This document shows positions 8,201 through 20,133 of a DNA stretch of 64,000 nucleotides, piece after piece. Position numbers and translations under genes: made by a program. Origin of the DNA: Streptomyces platensis (GTDB lineage Bacteria; Actinomycetota; Actinomycetes; Streptomycetales; Streptomycetaceae). The notes under the pieces are model-generated. The model made no database searches and had not been told where the DNA came from. It saw only the letters and a list, made by a program, of their open reading frames with translations. The stretch spans positions 6,448,001 through 6,512,000 of the forward strand of contig NZ_CP023691.1 of NCBI RefSeq assembly GCF_008704855.1, in the 5' to 3' direction. How positions within the stretch are numbered: the stretch's first letter is position 1; each line of letters begins with the position of its first letter.

Positions 8201-10221
8201 ACGAACGCCCCGGCCCCGACGGCGGCCAGCCCGCCGAGCGCATCCCCGCCCACCAGGGCGCGGGCATCATCGAGTCGGTACCGCGCCAGCAGCGGCGGGC
8301 CCCGGACGAGGCCTGCCACCAGCAGTCCTATGAGTCCCCGGACGGACTGGCCGCCCATGGCGGCGCCGCCCCGCACGACCGCGCCCGCGGTGACCACGAC
8401 CCGCTCGACCACCCGGACCCGGCGGTCGCCGCCGACGCCGCGGGCATCGAGCACCTCCTGCGCTGCTGGCTCCGGGAGAGCGGCACCCACCACCCGGCCG
8501 AGGGCCGGCTGCGCCTCCCGCTGCGGGCCGCCGCCGCGAGCGCCCTGATCATCCCCGTCCGCTACTGGTCCCCCACGGGCTGGCACCGCCTGGGCGCCCC
8601 CACCCTCGAAGGCGCCCCGCCCGGTGCCGCCCCGCTGGACGCCGTCACCCTCGCCGCGATGCTGCGCCGGGAGGCCGCGCACGGCGACCGGCGGGCCTCC
8701 GACGGCGGCGAGCACCGGGTGGCGGACGGCGGGGAGCGGCCGGAACCGGACGCCACGCCGCAGCAGGCACCGGACGGCGACGGCACCGAACTCGTCGGCC
8801 GGGTCGCCAACTCCGTCCGCAATGTCGCCGCCTTCCTCACCGACCGGCGCGCCCGGCCCGCCGACGACCACGGCGCCCTCTTCCTCGAAGCCGAACAGTC
8901 CCTCCTCCTCGGCCACCCGCTGCACCCCACACCCAAGAGCCGCGAAGGTCTCTCCGACGCCGAGACCCGCGCCTATTCGCCCGAACTGCGCGGCGCCTTC
9001 CCGCTGCACTGGATGGCCGTGCACCGCTCCGTCCTGGCCGCCGACTCCGCCTGGACCGTACGCGGCAAGCCCGTACCGGCCGACCATCTCACCCGGGAGT
9101 TCGCGGGGAGCGGCTGCCAACTCCCGGACGGCACCGTGCCGTTGCCGCTGCACCCCTGGCAGGCCAGAGAACTCGCCGACCGCTCCGATGTCACCGCCCT
9201 CCGCGAGGCCGGTCTGCTGCACGACCTCGGCGTCCACGGCCCGCTCTGGCACCCCACCTCCTCCGTCCGCACGGTCTACCGCCCCGACGCGGACGCCATG
9301 CTCAAGCTCTCCCTCGGGCTGCGCATCACCAACTCCCGCCGGGAGAACCTCCGTAAGGAACTGGCCCGCGGGGTCGAGGTGCACCGGCTGCTGCGCACCG
9401 GCCTCGCCAAGCAGTGGCAGACCGTCCACCCCGGCTTCGACATCGTCCGCGACCCGGCCTATCTCGCCGTCGACGGCTTCGACGGCGAACCCGTCCAGGG
9501 CCTCGACGTCGTCATCCGCCACAACCCCTTCAGCACCACCGACGACGCCGTCTGCATCGCCGGCCTCACCTCCCTCCGGCCCTGGCCCGGCCGCTCCGGC
9601 GTGCGCTCCCGCCTCGAAGACCTCGTCTCCACGCTCGCCGCCCGCACCGGCCGCCCCCTGGACGCGGTGGCCACCGAGTGGTTCCTGCGCTACCTCGAAG
9701 CGGTCGTACGGCCCGTGCTGTGGCTCGACGGCACGGCCGGCATCGTGCTGGAAGCCCATCAGCAGAACACCGTGGTGCTGCTGGACCCTGACGGCTGGCC
9801 GGTCGGCGGCCGCTACCGCGACAACCAGGGCTACTACTTCCGCACCTCGCGCCGCGCCGAACTGGAACGACGGCTGCCCGGCATCGGCGCGGCCAGCGAC
9901 TCCTTCGTCGCCGACGACGTCACCGACGAACGCTTCGCCTACTACCTCGGCATCAACAACGTCCTCGGCCTCATCGGGGCCTTCGGCTCCCAGCGCCTGG
10001 TCCGCGAGGAGATCCTGCTCGCCGCCTTCCGCCGGTTCCTCGCCGATGCCGCCGCGGCCCCGCGGGCCCACCGCTCGCCGCTCCCGGAGCAGTTGCTCGC
10101 CGCCCGCACCCTGCGCTGCAAGGCCAACCTGGCGACCCGGCTGCACGGCCTGGACGAACTCGTCGGCCCGGTCGAAACCCAGTCCGTCTACGTCACCCTG
10201 CCCAACCCCCTCGCCCCGTAG
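8197..10221 (+). CDS. NRPS-independent siderophore synthetase, IucA/IucC family (first copy)
   Basis: NIS synthetases use ATP to join citrate or a citrate half-amide to an amine. The 674-residue protein carries the family hallmarks: HPLHPTPKSREG near residue 240, LPLHPWQ, a KLSLGLRITNSRREN block and EAHQQNTVV with a following DNQGYYFR. It resembles the IucA/RhbC branch that acts on free citrate. The first ~100 residues, rich in Gly/Asp/His, look poorly conserved. ATG 8197 overlaps the previous stop. In rhizobactin 1021 the equivalent gene follows the aminotransferase and decarboxylase; here the decarboxylase is absent. Confidence 0.92.
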   Translation: MNERPGPDGGQPAERIPAHQGAGIIESVPRQQRRAPDEACHQQSYESPDGLAAHGGAAPHDRARGDHDPLDHPDPAVAADAAGIEHLLRCWLRESGTHHPAEGRLRLPLRAAAASALIIPVRYWSPTGWHRLGAPTLEGAPPGAAPLDAVTLAAMLRREAAHGDRRASDGGEHRVADGGERPEPDATPQQAPDGDGTELVGRVANSVRNVAAFLTDRRARPADDHGALFLEAEQSLLLGHPLHPTPKSREGLSDAETRAYSPELRGAFPLHWMAVHRSVLAADSAWTVRGKPVPADHLTREFAGSGCQLPDGTVPLPLHPWQARELADRSDVTALREAGLLHDLGVHGPLWHPTSSVRTVYRPDADAMLKLSLGLRITNSRRENLRKELARGVEVHRLLRTGLAKQWQTVHPGFDIVRDPAYLAVDGFDGEPVQGLDVVIRHNPFSTTDDAVCIAGLTSLRPWPGRSGVRSRLEDLVSTLAARTGRPLDAVATEWFLRYLEAVVRPVLWLDGTAGIVLEAHQQNTVVLLDPDGWPVGGRYRDNQGYYFRTSRRAELERRLPGIGAASDSFVADDVTDERFAYYLGINNVLGLIGAFGSQRLVREEILLAAFRRFLADAAAAPRAHRSPLPEQLLAARTLRCKANLATRLHGLDELVGPVETQSVYVTLPNPLAP

Positions 10222-10329
10222 CCGCCCACCGCGGCCCCCGACAGCAGACCCCCGCATCCCGTCCCCGGCGCCGGCGCCCCGCGACCCATACGGCCACGCG
10301 GCACGCGGCCACGAGAGGAGAGCGTCGCC

Positions 10330-11025
10330 GTGCCACCCACCGACCCCGGCCTCAGCTCCGCTGACACGCTTGGCCGGCAGCACCCGCCGGAACGCAGCGC
10401 GCGGGCCGACGACGGTCCGCGGCCGGCGATGTCCCCGGACGCCCCGGCCGCCGGGCCGCTGCTCGACAACCTGGCGGGCTGGGGCGCGGCCGAGACACCC
10501 GCCGGGCCGTTCGCGCTCGTGCCCGTCCGGCCGGACCGCGATCTCGACCGGATCACCGGCTGGATGAACGATCCGGCCGTCGCCGCCTTCTGGGAGCTGG
10601 CGGGGCCGCCGGAGACCACCGCCGCCCATCTGCGCGGCCAGCTCGACGGCGACGGCCGCAGCGTGCCCTGCCTGGGGGTGCTGGCCGGGGTCCCGATGAG
10701 CTACTGGGAGATCTACCGCGCCGACCTCGACCCCCTCGCCCGCCACTACGCCGCCCGGCCCCAGGACACCGGTGTCCACCTGCTCATCGGCGGGGCCGGT
10801 GACCGGGGGCGCGGACTGGGCAGCACCCTGCTGCGTGCCACCGCCGGTCTCATCCTCGACCACCGCCCGCAGTGCACCCGGGTCGTCGCCGAGCCCGATC
10901 TGCGCAACACCGCCTCCGTCGCGGCCTTCCTGAGCGCGGGGTTCCGCTGCGCCGACGAGATCGAACTGCCCGCGAAACGCGCGGCGTTGATGGTCCGCGA
11001 CCGCGCCCGCCGCCGCCTGCTCTGA
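10330..11025 (+). CDS. IucB/RhbD-like siderophore acyltransferase (GNAT superfamily)
   Basis: A 231-residue acyl-CoA-dependent acyltransferase of the IucB/AlcB/MbtK group. The group pattern is clear in the last ~170 residues: FWELAG, SYWEIYRAD, HLLIG, GRGLGSTLL and VVAEPDLRN followed by GF. Relatives usually acylate an N-hydroxylated side-chain amine, but no N-hydroxylase is encoded here. An unconserved ~50-residue N-terminus precedes the domain. GTG 10330 has GAGGAG about 10 nt upstream. It lies third in the operon, after a 108-bp spacer. Confidence 0.88.
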   Translation: MPPTDPGLSSADTLGRQHPPERSARADDGPRPAMSPDAPAAGPLLDNLAGWGAAETPAGPFALVPVRPDRDLDRITGWMNDPAVAAFWELAGPPETTAAHLRGQLDGDGRSVPCLGVLAGVPMSYWEIYRADLDPLARHYAARPQDTGVHLLIGGAGDRGRGLGSTLLRATAGLILDHRPQCTRVVAEPDLRNTASVAAFLSAGFRCADEIELPAKRAALMVRDRARRRLL

Positions 11026-11130
11026 CCCCGGGACCGTCCGTCGACGGTCCCGCTCCGGTCCGCCGTCCACCACGCTGCCCCGGTTGTCCCCCGTACGAGC
11101 CGGGGCGGTCCCGCTTCGAGGAGTCCCGCC

Positions 11131-12909
11131 TTGTCTCCTGAGCCCCAGCCCCAGCCCCAGCCCTCGCACCGCGCCTGGCAGCACGCCGCGCGCCGACTGT
11201 TCGCCAAGATCCTGGCGGAGTTCGCCTACGAGGAAGTTTTCACCCCCGAGCCCGACGGCACCGCCCCCGACGGCACCCCGCAATACCGCCTGCCGGTCAC
11301 CGAGGCCCTGGTCTACCGCTTCCGTGCCCGACGCGGCGCCTACGGCCACTGGCGCGTCGACCCCGCTTCGATCACCCCGGACACCGACCCCTTCCACTTC
11401 CTCACGCATGCCCACGACACCGTGCTGGGCCTGTCCGGCGACACCACCGGCCACCTCATCCGCGAACTGACCGCCACCCTCGCCGCCGACACCCGCCTCG
11501 ACGCCACCGCGCTCGGCGCCGCCGAACTCGCCGACCTGGACTACGCCTCCCTCGAAGGCCACCAGACCGGCCACCCCTGGCTCGTCGCGAACAAGGGCCG
11601 GCTCGGCTTCTCCGCCACCGACGCGGCGACCTGGGCCCCCGAGGCCCGCACCGCCCGGCGCCTGCCCTGGCTCGCCGCGCACCACAGCATCGCCCACTAC
11701 CGCGGTATCCCCACCCTGGCCACCCCCGACCGTCTCTACGGCGAGGAACTCACCCCCGCCACCCGGCACGCCTTCGCCCGCACCATCCGCGACGAGGGTT
11801 TCGACCCCGCCGACTACCTCTATCTCCCCGTGCACCCCTGGCAATGGGACGAGACCATCGCCCCGCTCTTCGCCCCGCAACTCGCGGACAGATCCATCAT
11901 CGCGCTGCCCACTGACAACGACCTCCGCCTGCCGCAGCAGTCGATCCGCACCTTCCTCAACCTCAGCCGGCCCGAGGCCCGGACGGTCAAGCTGCCGCTG
12001 TCCATCCTCAACACCCTCGTCTGGCGCGGCCTGCCCACCGAGCGCACCCTCGCCGCGCCCGCCGTCACCCGCTGGGTCCACGGCCTGCGCGACGCCGACC
12101 CGTATCTGCGCGACGAGACCCGGGTGATCCTGCTCGGTGAGACCGCGTCCGTCACTGTCGAGCACCCCCTCTACGACCGGCTGCCCGGCGTCCCGTACCA
12201 GTTCAAGGAGCTGCTCGGCTGTATCTGGCGCGAGCCCGTCAGCGGCCAGCTGGACCCCGGCGAACGCGCCCGCACCCTGGCCGCGCTGTTGCAGACCGAT
12301 TCCCGGGGCCGGGCCCTGACCGCGGAGCTGGTGCGCCGCTCGGGGCTGGCCCCGCGCGCCTGGCTGGCCCGGCTGTTCGCCGCGCTGCTGCCGCCGCTGC
12401 TGCACTTCCTCTACCAATACGGCACGGTCTTCTCCCCGCACGGCGAGAACGCCATCGTCGTCTTCGACGAGCACGACGTCCCCACCCGCCTCGCGGTCAA
12501 GGACTTCGTCGACGACGTCAACACCAGCTCCGTGCCGCTCTCTGAGCACGACTCCATGCCGGACGACGTACGGGCGGTGCTGCTGACCGAACCGCCCGCC
12601 TTCCTCACCCAGTTCATCCACTCCGGCCTGTTCGTCGGCGTCTTCCGCTACCTCGCGCCGCTGTGCGCGGACCAACTGGGCGTGCCCGAGGCCGAGTTCT
12701 GGTCACTCGTACGGGCGGAGATCCTGCGCCACCACGAACGTTTCCCCGCTCTCAAGGAGCGGCACGAGACCTTCGACCTGCTCACCCCGCGGATCGAGCG
12801 GCTGTGTCTGAACCGCAACCGTCTGCATGTGGACGGTTACCGGGACCGCACCGACCGCCCGCACGCGGCCGTGCACGGCACCGTCCCCAATCCGCTCCAC
12901 ATGCCGTGA
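11131..12909 (+). CDS. NRPS-independent siderophore synthetase, DesD/IucC-like (second copy)
   Basis: A second NIS synthetase of 592 residues, matching the usual ~595 of DesD. It has the GHPWLVANKGRLGF block with APEA, PVHPWQW, FSPHGENAIVV and VKDFVDDV, which form the ATP and substrate site. It differs from the first copy in lacking the HPxHPxxK motif, so the two probably do successive condensations, as IucA/IucC or RhbC/RhbF do. TTG 11131 is the likely start, with GAGGAG 7 nt upstream. The ~30-residue proline-rich N-terminus is poorly conserved. Confidence 0.92.
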   Translation: MSPEPQPQPQPSHRAWQHAARRLFAKILAEFAYEEVFTPEPDGTAPDGTPQYRLPVTEALVYRFRARRGAYGHWRVDPASITPDTDPFHFLTHAHDTVLGLSGDTTGHLIRELTATLAADTRLDATALGAAELADLDYASLEGHQTGHPWLVANKGRLGFSATDAATWAPEARTARRLPWLAAHHSIAHYRGIPTLATPDRLYGEELTPATRHAFARTIRDEGFDPADYLYLPVHPWQWDETIAPLFAPQLADRSIIALPTDNDLRLPQQSIRTFLNLSRPEARTVKLPLSILNTLVWRGLPTERTLAAPAVTRWVHGLRDADPYLRDETRVILLGETASVTVEHPLYDRLPGVPYQFKELLGCIWREPVSGQLDPGERARTLAALLQTDSRGRALTAELVRRSGLAPRAWLARLFAALLPPLLHFLYQYGTVFSPHGENAIVVFDEHDVPTRLAVKDFVDDVNTSSVPLSEHDSMPDDVRAVLLTEPPAFLTQFIHSGLFVGVFRYLAPLCADQLGVPEAEFWSLVRAEILRHHERFPALKERHETFDLLTPRIERLCLNRNRLHVDGYRDRTDRPHAAVHGTVPNPLHMP

Positions 12910-12950
12910 CGGACCCGGCTGTCAGTGGTCCCGCGTAGGCTTGCAGCGCT

Positions 12951-14927
12951 ATGACAAAGCCCTCCCTCCCCGATCTGCTGCACGCCGCCGTCACCGCCGT
13001 CGGCGGCACCGAGCGCCCCGGCCAGGTGGCGATGGCCGAGGCCGTCGCCGAGGCCGTGGACGACCAGGCCCACCTGCTGGTGCAGGCCGGCACCGGCACC
13101 GGCAAGTCCCTCGGCTATCTGGTCCCGGCGCTCGCCCATGGCGAGAGAGTGGTGGTCGCCACGGCCACCCTGGCGCTCCAGCGCCAGCTCGTGGAGCGCG
13201 ATCTGCCGCGGACGGTCGAGGCCCTGCATCCGCTGCTGCGCCGCCGCCCGGAATTCGCCATGCTCAAGGGCCGCTCGAACTACCTGTGTCTGCACCGCCT
13301 CCATGAGGGTGTCCCGCAGGAAGAGGAGGACGGCCTCTTCGACGTGTTCGAGCAGGCGACGCCCACCAGCAAGCTCGGCAAGGACCTGCTGCGACTGCGC
13401 GACTGGGCGGACGAGACCGAGACCGGCGACCGCGACGCGCTGACCCCCGGGGTCTCCGACCGCGCCTGGGGCCAGGTCTCGGTCTCCTCCCGGGAGTGCC
13501 TGGGTGCCTCGAAGTGTGCGTACGGGGCGGAGTGCTTCGCCGAGGCCGCCAGGGAGCGCGCCAAGCTCGCCGACGTGGTCGTCACCAACCACGCGCTGCT
13601 CGCCATCGACGCCATCGAGGGCGCCCCGGTCCTCCCGCAGCACGAGGTCCTGATCATCGACGAGGCCCATGAGCTGGTCTCCCGGGTCACCGGCGTCGCC
13701 ACCGGCGAGCTCACCCCCGGCCAGGTCAACCGCGCCGTCCGCCGGGCCGCCAAGCTCGTCAACGAGAAGGCCGCGGACCAGCTCCAGACGGCGTCGGAGA
13801 CCTTCGAACGCCTCATGGAGCTGGCCCTGCCCGGCCGCCTGGAGGAGATCCCCGAGGATCTGGGCTACTGCCTGATGGCGCTGCGGGACGCGGCCCGTAC
13901 GGTCATCTCGGCGCTCGGTTCGACCCGCGACAAGTCGGTCCAGGACGAGGACGCCGTCCGCAAGCAGGCCCTCGCCTCGCTGGAGAACGTCCACGCCGTC
14001 GCCGAGCGCATCGCGAACGGCTCCGAGTACGACGTGGTCTGGTACGAGCGCCATGACCGCTTCGGCGCGTCCCTCCGGGTGGCGCCGCTGTCCGTCTCGG
14101 GCCTGCTGCGCGAGAAGCTCTTCGACGACCGCTCGGTGACCCTCACCTCCGCCACCCTCAAACTGGGCGGCGACTTCAACGGGGTCGCCGCCTCCCTGGG
14201 GCTGGCCCCCGAGGGCACGGAGGGCGAGGACGTCCCGCTCTGGAAGGGCCTCGATGTCGGCTCCCCCTTCGACTACTCGAAGCAGGGCATCCTGTACGTC
14301 GCCAAGCATCTGGCCCAGCCGGGCCGGGAGGGCAGCCGTACGGACATGCTCGATGAGCTCACCGAGCTGATCGAGGCGGCGGGCGGCCGCACCCTCGGCC
14401 TCTTCTCCTCCATGCGCGCCGCCCAGGCCGCCGCGGAGGAGCTGCGCGGCCGGCTGGATCTGCCGATCCTCCTCCAGGGCGAGGAGACCCTCGGCGAGCT
14501 GATCCGCACCTTCGCCGAGGACGCCCGTACCTGCCTGTTCGGCACGCTGTCCCTCTGGCAGGGCGTCGATGTGCCGGGGGCGAACTGCCAGCTGGTGGTG
14601 ATGGACCGGGTGCCGTTCCCGCGTCCGGACGATCCGCTGATGAGCGCCCGGCAGAAGGCCGTGGAGGAGGCCGGCGGCAATGGCTTCATGGCGGTCGCGG
14701 CGACTCATGCGGCCCTGCTGATGGCCCAGGGCGCCGGCCGTCTGGTCCGCGCCACCGGCGACCGCGGGGTGGTCGCCGTTCTCGACCCCAGGGTGGAGCG
14801 GGCCCGCTACGGTTCCTTCCTCCGCAAGTCGATGCCCGAGTTCTGGTACACCACCGACCGCAACCAGGTCCGCCGCTCCCTGGCCGCCATCGACGCAGCA
14901 GCAAAGACCCCACAGGCCGACGCCTAG
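12951..14927 (+). CDS. dinG: DinG/XPD-type ATP-dependent DNA helicase
   Basis: A superfamily 2 Fe-S helicase of 658 residues unwinding DNA 5'-3' in repair. Walker A GTGTGKS is at about 47-53 and DEAH near 237. Cysteines for a 4Fe-4S cluster are Cys in NYLC and three in CLGASKCAYGAEC (about 183-196). The C-terminal RecA-like domain has LWQGVDVPG and QGAGRLVR. ATG 12951 has no Shine-Dalgarno; TAGGCT at 12936-12941 lies 9 nt before it, so a leaderless mRNA is possible. No SOS box was seen upstream, despite lexA being the next gene. Confidence 0.94.
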   Translation: MTKPSLPDLLHAAVTAVGGTERPGQVAMAEAVAEAVDDQAHLLVQAGTGTGKSLGYLVPALAHGERVVVATATLALQRQLVERDLPRTVEALHPLLRRRPEFAMLKGRSNYLCLHRLHEGVPQEEEDGLFDVFEQATPTSKLGKDLLRLRDWADETETGDRDALTPGVSDRAWGQVSVSSRECLGASKCAYGAECFAEAARERAKLADVVVTNHALLAIDAIEGAPVLPQHEVLIIDEAHELVSRVTGVATGELTPGQVNRAVRRAAKLVNEKAADQLQTASETFERLMELALPGRLEEIPEDLGYCLMALRDAARTVISALGSTRDKSVQDEDAVRKQALASLENVHAVAERIANGSEYDVVWYERHDRFGASLRVAPLSVSGLLREKLFDDRSVTLTSATLKLGGDFNGVAASLGLAPEGTEGEDVPLWKGLDVGSPFDYSKQGILYVAKHLAQPGREGSRTDMLDELTELIEAAGGRTLGLFSSMRAAQAAAEELRGRLDLPILLQGEETLGELIRTFAEDARTCLFGTLSLWQGVDVPGANCQLVVMDRVPFPRPDDPLMSARQKAVEEAGGNGFMAVAATHAALLMAQGAGRLVRATGDRGVVAVLDPRVERARYGSFLRKSMPEFWYTTDRNQVRRSLAAIDAAAKTPQADA

Positions 14928-15032
14928 ACGGCGCACCACCCGGGGGGTCTTGCGCCGCAAGCCTCAATTGAGCAACCCCCACCGGACAGCAACCCCATCC
15001 GCGAAAGCGGCGCCGGCTCAGGCGCACAAACA

Positions 15033-15066
15033 GAGCCCCGGAACCGGCGCAGTGGTTCCGGGGCTC
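15033..15066. terminator. Bidirectional terminator between convergent dinG and lexA
   Basis: Perfect 13-bp inverted repeat (15033-15045 / 15054-15066) with an 8-nt loop, 17 bp from the lexA stop. Confidence 0.88.
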
Positions 15067-15082
15067 GGTCGTGAGGGGTGGG

Positions 15083-15880
15083 TCAGACGCGGCGCAGTAC
15101 CGCCACCACCTTGCCGAGGATGGTCGCCTCGTCGCCGGGGATCGGCTGGTACGCGGAGTTGTGCGGCAGCAGCCACACATGGCCGTCCTCGCGCTTGAAG
15201 CGCTTGACGGTGGCTTCGCCGTCCAGCATCGCGGCGACGATGTCACCGTTCTCGGCGACCGGCTGGCGGCGGACCGTGACCCAGTCGCCGTCGCAGATGG
15301 CGGCCTCGATCATGGAGTCGCCGACGACCTTCAGCACGAATAGTTCGCCGTCGCCGACGAGCTGGCGGGGGAGCGGGAAGACGTCCTCGACCGACTCCTC
15401 GGCGAGGATCGGGCCACCGGCGGCGATCCGGCCGACCAGCGGGACATAGGACGCGGCGGGCTTGCCCGCGGTCTCCGTCGCGGCGGTGCTGGTCTGGTCC
15501 GAGCCGCGGACCTCGTACGCCCGGGGGCGGTGCGGGTCGCGCCGCAGGAAGCCCTTGCGTTCGAGCGCCATGAGCTGGTGGGCGACGGACGAGGTGCTGG
15601 ACAGGCCGACGGCCTGGCCGATCTCGCGCATGGACGGCGGGTAGCCGCGCCGCTGCACGGAATCGCGGATCACCTCGATCACCCGGCGCTGGCGGTCGGT
15701 GAGCCCCGAGCTGTCGGCGCGGATCCCTGGGGGCCGGCCGGGCAGGGCGCGGGGGGGCTTTTGCTCTTCGGAGTCCAACGTGGCGTCGTCCATCGGCCGC
15801 TGTGCCTTCTGCGGGTGCTCGAACCGGCTCTGGGAGTGGCTTTGTGCGGTGATGGTCGCGCTGTCTGCGGTGGTGGTCAC
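15083..15880 (-). CDS. lexA: LexA, SOS repressor and self-cleaving S24 peptidase
   Basis: LexA represses DNA-damage genes and cleaves itself when RecA is activated. From GTG 15880 the protein has 265 residues. A ~50-residue variable leader precedes the winged helix ([12 protein letters not shown] ... [14 protein letters not shown]). The cleavage Ala-Gly is in RIAAGG, the nucleophile Ser in GDSMIEAA and the general-base Lys in ATVKRF. The start was chosen over longer in-frame options because GAGAGGGG lies just upstream and the leader [13 protein letters not shown] matches Streptomyces LexA as I recall it. A self-operator lies about 64 bp upstream. It is convergent with dinG. Confidence 0.95.
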   Translation of the reverse strand: MTTTADSATITAQSHSQSRFEHPQKAQRPMDDATLDSEEQKPPRALPGRPPGIRADSSGLTDRQRRVIEVIRDSVQRRGYPPSMREIGQAVGLSSTSSVAHQLMALERKGFLRRDPHRPRAYEVRGSDQTSTAATETAGKPAASYVPLVGRIAAGGPILAEESVEDVFPLPRQLVGDGELFVLKVVGDSMIEAAICDGDWVTVRRQPVAENGDIVAAMLDGEATVKRFKREDGHVWLLPHNSAYQPIPGDEATILGKVVAVLRRV

Positions 15881-15942
15881 GTCGGCCCCTCTCGAAATGT
15901 TCTCCCTAGTTAGCCAACGGTAGTTGCTTTCGAAAGGTTGCG

Positions 15943-15958
15943 CCAAACACACGTTCGA
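15943..15958 (-). promoter_or_regulatory. SOS box (LexA operator) of lexA
   Basis: On the minus strand the site reads CGAACGTGTGTTTG. It fits the actinobacterial LexA operator CGAAC-N4-GTTYG exactly, about 64 bp before the lexA start. It supports autoregulation of lexA. Confidence 0.88.
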
Positions 15959-16233
15959 GTGAAATATTCGGCTATTGCCTACCCGGATCGAGTGGCTAGG
16001 TGTATGGCCGAGCGGCATTCCGGTCCCGCAGCGGACTGCGTGCGCCGGGTTTTGCGGCCGGGCGGCGGGCCGGACCGTCGTCTGCGAGGGCGTCGGTGGC
16101 CGGCCGTCCCGACCGGTCGATTCTGTCATCCCGGCCCCGCCGCACCGCCGGCCGGGTGGCTTCCCGTACTCTCATGGGCGACCGCCCGGCCCGCCTCCAC
16201 CGCGACACGCGGTAGGCAGATGTAAGCGGGCCG
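15959..16233. other. Non-coding stretch between the lexA and nrdR promoters
   Basis: Part of the 545-bp divergent lexA/nrdR region (15881-16425). Outside the SOS box and NrdR boxes I see no convincing gene. An open frame at 16000-16215 is Arg/Ser/Pro-rich with no ribosome site and is judged spurious. Confidence 0.5.
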
Positions 16234-16250
16234 ACACCACATCTAGTGGT
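16234..16250. promoter_or_regulatory. NrdR box 1 upstream of nrdRJ
   Basis: ACACCACATCTAGTGGT contains a perfect ACCAC-N5-GTGGT inverted repeat and matches the known NrdR-box form (acaCwAtATaTwGtgt). It lies ~180 bp before nrdR. NrdR with bound dATP/ATP would repress its own operon here. Confidence 0.72.
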
Positions 16251-16265
16251 TGAATGCGTTCGGTC

Positions 16266-16281
16266 ACCCAGAAGTTGTGGT
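16266..16281. promoter_or_regulatory. Probable second, weaker NrdR box
   Basis: ACCCAGAAGTTGTGGT is an imperfect copy centred about 31 bp (three helical turns) after box 1, the typical spacing of tandem NrdR boxes. A TATGCT -10-like hexamer follows at 16312-16317. Confidence 0.5.
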
Positions 16282-16425
16282 GCCTGGTCCCTCAGGGGGT
16301 CGGGAATCGCCTATGCTGGTGACTGCTCCGAAGGGCCCGTACGGACCGGTCAGAGGTCTGTCGCGGTACGCGGGGCTCGTTGGCGTACGTACGTCCGTAT
16401 ATCACAGGGTGAGGAGGGTGGAGCC

Positions 16426-16956
16426 ATGCACTGCCCCTTCTGTAGGCACCCGGACAGCCGGGTCGTCGACAGCCGCACCACCGATGACGGGACGGCGATC
16501 CGTCGGCGCCGCCAGTGCCCCGACTGCTCCCGCCGTTTCACGACCATCGAAACGGCGTCACTGATGGTGATCAAGCGGAGCGGGGTCACCGAGCCCTTCA
16601 GCCGCAACAAGGTCATCGCGGGAGTGCGCAAGGCGTGCCAGGGCCGGCCGGTCACCGAGGACGCCCTCGCCAAGCTCGGCCAGCGGGTCGAGGAGGCGGT
16701 GCGCGCCACCGGCAGTGCCGAGCTGTCCACCCATGACGTCGGGCTCGCCATACTGGGGCCGTTGCAGGAACTCGACCTGGTCGCGTACCTGCGCTTCGCC
16801 TCCGTCTACCGGGCCTTCGACTCGCTTGACGACTTCGAGGCGGCCATCGCCGAGCTGCGGGAGCAGCGCGAGCAGGGGCCGCCCGGGCAGGAATGCGGGA
16901 CCGAGGGGGAGGCCGGCGGCCCGGCCGTCCCCGTGCCCGCCACCGCCGCCGACTGA
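16426..16956 (+). CDS. nrdR: NrdR, ATP-cone repressor of ribonucleotide reductase genes
   Basis: NrdR senses ATP/dATP and represses nrd operons. The 176-residue protein starts with the zinc ribbon (CPFC at 3-6, CPDC near 31-34) followed by the ATP-cone (about 49-139, KRSG...[14 protein letters not shown]). A Pro/Gly/Ala-rich tail of ~25 residues is not conserved. ATG 16426 has GAGGAGG 8 nt upstream; longer in-frame starts lack one. nrdJ follows 124 bp later in the same direction. Confidence 0.97.
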   Translation: MHCPFCRHPDSRVVDSRTTDDGTAIRRRRQCPDCSRRFTTIETASLMVIKRSGVTEPFSRNKVIAGVRKACQGRPVTEDALAKLGQRVEEAVRATGSAELSTHDVGLAILGPLQELDLVAYLRFASVYRAFDSLDDFEAAIAELREQREQGPPGQECGTEGEAGGPAVPVPATAAD

Positions 16957-17080
16957 GTTCGGCGAACATCCAGGACCTGTACCGGGGCGAGAGCAGGGCG
17001 TCCCGGTCGCTGAAAGACATACACCGTGCCACGGAATGCGTGCGCACATATGGGCGTTTGCCCGTATACAGGGAGGCGGC

Positions 17081-19957
<2,877 letters not shown>

Positions 19958-20025
19958 CCGCGCACGGAACGGCGTCCGACGCGGCCTTGAGCAACTGCCG
20001 CTGAGGGCGCCGCACCGCACCTGAG

Positions 20026-20056
20026 AGAGGGTGTCGACCATCGGTCGGCACCCTCT
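20026..20056. terminator. Terminator between convergent nrdJ and MFS gene
   Basis: Inverted repeat of 14 pairs (20026-20039 / 20043-20056) with one T-G wobble and an ATC loop, 68 bp after the nrdJ stop. Confidence 0.88.
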
Positions 20057-20133
20057 TCGGCGTCTTGCGGCACGGGGACGGGCATGGCCCGAGCGGCCGC
20101 CACCCATTGAGGCAACCTCTCGCCGGTGGCCCT

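Noticed and set aside
7870-12675. A very long open frame on the minus strand, antisense to the siderophore genes
   Set aside because: High GC3 in the real genes removes stops from the opposite strand. The translation is Gly/Val/Glu-rich low complexity with no domain, while the plus-strand genes have full family motifs.
16000-16215. A 71-codon open frame between lexA and nrdR
   Set aside because: No ribosome site, Arg/Pro/Ser-rich composition, and it sits in a region needed for two promoters.
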